From Nitzschia sp. pyKryTriq1 (lineage: Eukaryota; Bacillariophyta; Bacillariophyceae; Bacillariales; Bacillariaceae), in NCBI GenBank assembly GCA_956465555.1, contig OY101126.1, positions 972,501 through 1,036,500 on the forward strand: DNA of 64,000 nucleotides, in the 5' to 3' direction. This document shows, piece by piece, positions 61,946 through 64,000 of the stretch. Position 1 is the stretch's first letter, and every line of letters begins with the position of its first letter. The position numbers and the translations under genes are program-made. The notes under the pieces are model-generated. The model saw nothing but the letters and a program-made list of their open reading frames with translations, was not told the DNA's origin and made no database searches.

Positions 61946-63055
61946 AACAACAACAACAACAACAACAAGCGTGCGGCAGGAGGGTCGTACCACCATGGGT
62001 GAAAAGAGGCAGAGAACAGGGCGGTTGGCATGTGGCGTTTGTGCGACATGGACTACCGGTACAGTACGAGTACCTGTACCAGGTACCGTACCAGGTACCG
62101 TGCTGTCCTGCACGAGTAGCGGATCGCGACCAGAATACACGCGAGCCGATCTGCGTAAGAGCCCACGTAGGTTTTGTACTACGAGTATGCCTATGCCATG
62201 GAACACGCGGATCAGTCTGTCCTCTTTCCGTCGCTCGTCCTGTCAACATCAACCATCACGCACGGGTTGGTTCCGTGCGTCGGTCATCGACCATCGAAGA
62301 AGCTGAGTGGTACCGGTACTCATACTCGACAGTACGATACTCTACAGCGTAATCTAGAGTAGAGTATGGAAACGAAAAGGTATCTCCTCGCAGCAAGCTA
62401 CCGTCTACTAGCAAGTAATCAAAAGTGCGCCCCAAAAAACGAAGCCTCGCAGCCATGTGCCACGATGCATATCAGTAAAATGAATCAGCCTGGCTGACAT
62501 CAAGTTTCAATACTACTAAGTTGTCGTCTGAGCTGGGAGCTGACTAGAGATACAATAGTATGGTTCCTTAGATCTGAGGCAAAAAGGAGGATAATCTTGG
62601 ATCTTGACTGATCCTACGAATATGCTTCTTGCTTGAGCATTCCGAATTCGGGGATGCCGGGCCGTGCCGCTTGGTTAATCCACGCAAAGAATGAAGGTAC
62701 CTCCATCATTTCAGAACAGAGAATTTCGTTTCGTATGCTATAGTACCGCTGGTTAATGATAAAATGTTTATTTTTAGATGACGACTCAATTTCAGCTCAG
62801 CATTGTTCGTACACGAATACATTGACAAAGGATATAATAGCAGATTGGGTACCGCGTTGGTCAACAACTTTCCTTCACGGGGTAGTCAGATAGAGGAACG
62901 CAATGCTCCATATCATTGCGGTGTTACAACATCTTGAACTGATAGAGTAATGATGCAGTATATATCTATGCCTATGAATTGACCTGTCTCAGTCATATCA
63001 CATACTCCTATATCCTACAGGTATTTGTACTCCCATTCGTGTAGTAGAAGTACCA
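61946..63055. other. Intergenic region of 1.1 kb
   Basis: Starts with an AAC microsatellite (61945-61968) that is in the 3' UTR of copy 3, then a GTACC palindrome cluster at 62051-62103. The rest (62400-63055) is plain AT-rich sequence with no tRNA, snRNA or coding frame that I can support. Confidence 0.45.
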
Positions 63056-63930
63056 TTACAAGGATCCCTCGATCAAACTCCATAGACGGTTTGCCGTTTC
63101 CACTGGATCATGGTCTCGAGGGTCAATTGAAAACAGCTTAAGACCTTGTCGATCCGGGATGGCCTGTACAAGAACAAGAAGAGATTTTCATAAGTCCACG
63201 GCGTGAGGGTTCCTTTGCGAAGTGGCCCAATAATACTACTGGTAGTCCCACATGTCATTCGTTTACTTACCACCGAGCCTGACAGAATATCATCCTGCAA
63301 AAAGTCCCACTTGATACCAGTAGTCGATGCGTACAGAGAAATCGAGTGTTTCAAACGAGGGACTTCCCTCTTGCGCTCCTCCTCTACACCATCGATGCAT
63401 TCAATCTCCTCCGAAGCCTCTTGTTGGTGCAAGGCAATCTGTTGCTGTAGCTCAACTTGACGTTGATCAATCTCGTCGATATCCTGGAGCAATTTATCTC
63501 GGTTTTGCTCCAAGCGGCTAAGGTTCATGGAAAGCTGCGCCAAGATGGAAGATTCTTGCTGACAAGCGGCCTGGGCTTGCTGGATCTGAGTGTCCAAATC
63601 GACTTGGATCTGCTCCGATTGCTTCATCATCGCCTCCATCGGCTCGTCATCGTCCGCACCAATCTGTTTCAAAGACACCAAGAAAGAATCAGTTCCAGTA
63701 GCTTCCGATTGGTACTGGTTTCGAAGATTCTTGAGTTTCTGTTTGAGGGCCTGCATGCGGTCTTCGTTGGAAAGTTCTTTGTTGTTGTTGTTGTCACTGC
63801 CATCGACTACTACGACGTGATTGGCAGGAGTTTCGATAAAAACAGTGTCTCCCTTGCGTTTGTGACTTTTGGTGGCCATCGCTCCATCAGTCGGCGAGTC
63901 GGGTAGGTTAATAGTAGAGGTCAACGTCAT
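63056..63930 (-). CDS. Kinetochore protein Spc24-like (Ndc80 complex)
   Basis: Two exons, 63271-63930 and 63056-63163, with a 107-bp phase-0 intron (GTAAGT...TTGTACAG); 255 aa. Reading through the intron gives a longer but wrong tail; splicing gives ILSGSV|AIPDRQGLKLFSIDP and ends ETANRLWSLIEGSL, which matches the end of the Spc24 globular domain. The N-terminal 50 residues are disordered. Residues 55-195 form a long Gln/Glu-rich coiled coil (QAQAACQQESSILAQLSMNL), followed by VPRLKHSISLYASTTGIKWDF, the entry to the RWD-type head typical of Spc24. In other eukaryotes Spc24 pairs with Spc25 to anchor the Ndc80 complex to the inner kinetochore. Homology is by motif and layout, since this family is poorly conserved. 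Confidence 0.78.
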
Positions 63931-64000
63931 GGTAAATTTTAAATTGAGTGTTTCTATGTTGAGTACGAGAACGTAATAGACAAGAAAACTTTGCCTGTAA

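Noticed and set aside
63164-63270. Unspliced C-terminus of the Spc24-like protein (WTYENLFLFLYRPSR...)
   Set aside because: Intron sequence; the spliced frame gives a family-like end.
1-64000. tRNA, rRNA and CRISPR-like structures
   Set aside because: I looked for tRNA T-arm and D-arm signatures, rRNA stretches and regular spaced repeats and found none that hold up; a covariance search would be decisive.

Overview
This 64-kb window is nuclear DNA of a stramenopile alga, almost certainly a diatom and probably a pennate one; I cannot name the species. The evidence is compact genes with 0-4 short introns (mostly 70-200 bp, GTAAGT/GTACGT/GTGAGT donors), short gaps on both strands, an N-terminal LRGGG-type leader, a CDSDxDC cysteine module behind a trypsin domain, and three copies of a small IREH...GD...LDW protein family that I associate with diatoms. 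There are about 28 protein genes. I found no rRNA, tRNA, CRISPR array or virus-like element. One short non-autonomous hAT-type DNA transposon is present.

Layout. 0.3-10 kb: a DDX51/Dbp6-type RNA helicase (-), a STIMATE/TMEM110-type membrane protein (+), a four-helix membrane protein (+), a repeat-rich gap with a possible gene remnant, and a CCCH-zinc-finger/Smr protein (+). 10-23 kb, all minus strand: a two-WW-domain protein, diacylglycerol kinase, an RPUSD1-like pseudouridine synthase and a multicopper oxidase. 23-33 kb: an incomplete unknown gene, a DxD glycosyltransferase, a SET-like/TPR/prolyl-4-hydroxylase fusion, a 116-aa spliced gene, a J-domain membrane protein and a polytopic membrane protein. 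32.7-36 kb: two aspartate carbamoyltransferase genes head to tail, the upstream one a fusion of catalytic (PyrB) and regulatory (PyrI) chains. 37-49.5 kb: a five-exon trypsin-like protease, an MFS transporter, an amino-acid permease, DNA ligase I and a VWA-alpha-kinase. 49.7-53.6 kb: a 1261-residue protein with six DEP domains followed by a domain that aligns motif by motif with the edema factor/CyaA/ExoY nucleotidyl cyclase family. 54-62 kb: three members of the IREH/GD/LDW family around a coiled-coil gene and the hAT element. 63-64 kb: a kinetochore Spc24-like gene.

The genes form no operon or obvious pathway cluster except the ATCase pair (pyrimidine synthesis) and the IREH/GD/LDW family cluster. 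The most unusual item is the DEP-cyclase-like fusion; next are the PyrB-PyrI fusion beside a stand-alone ATCase, the SET-like/P4H fusion and the unknown small-gene family. Palindromic words built on TACCGGTA, GGTACC and AGTACT are dense in the gaps and I met none in the coding sequences I read.

Limits: splice sites were placed by eye from reading-frame continuity and consensus; domain names come from recognising motifs, not from searches; UTRs and promoters are not resolved.
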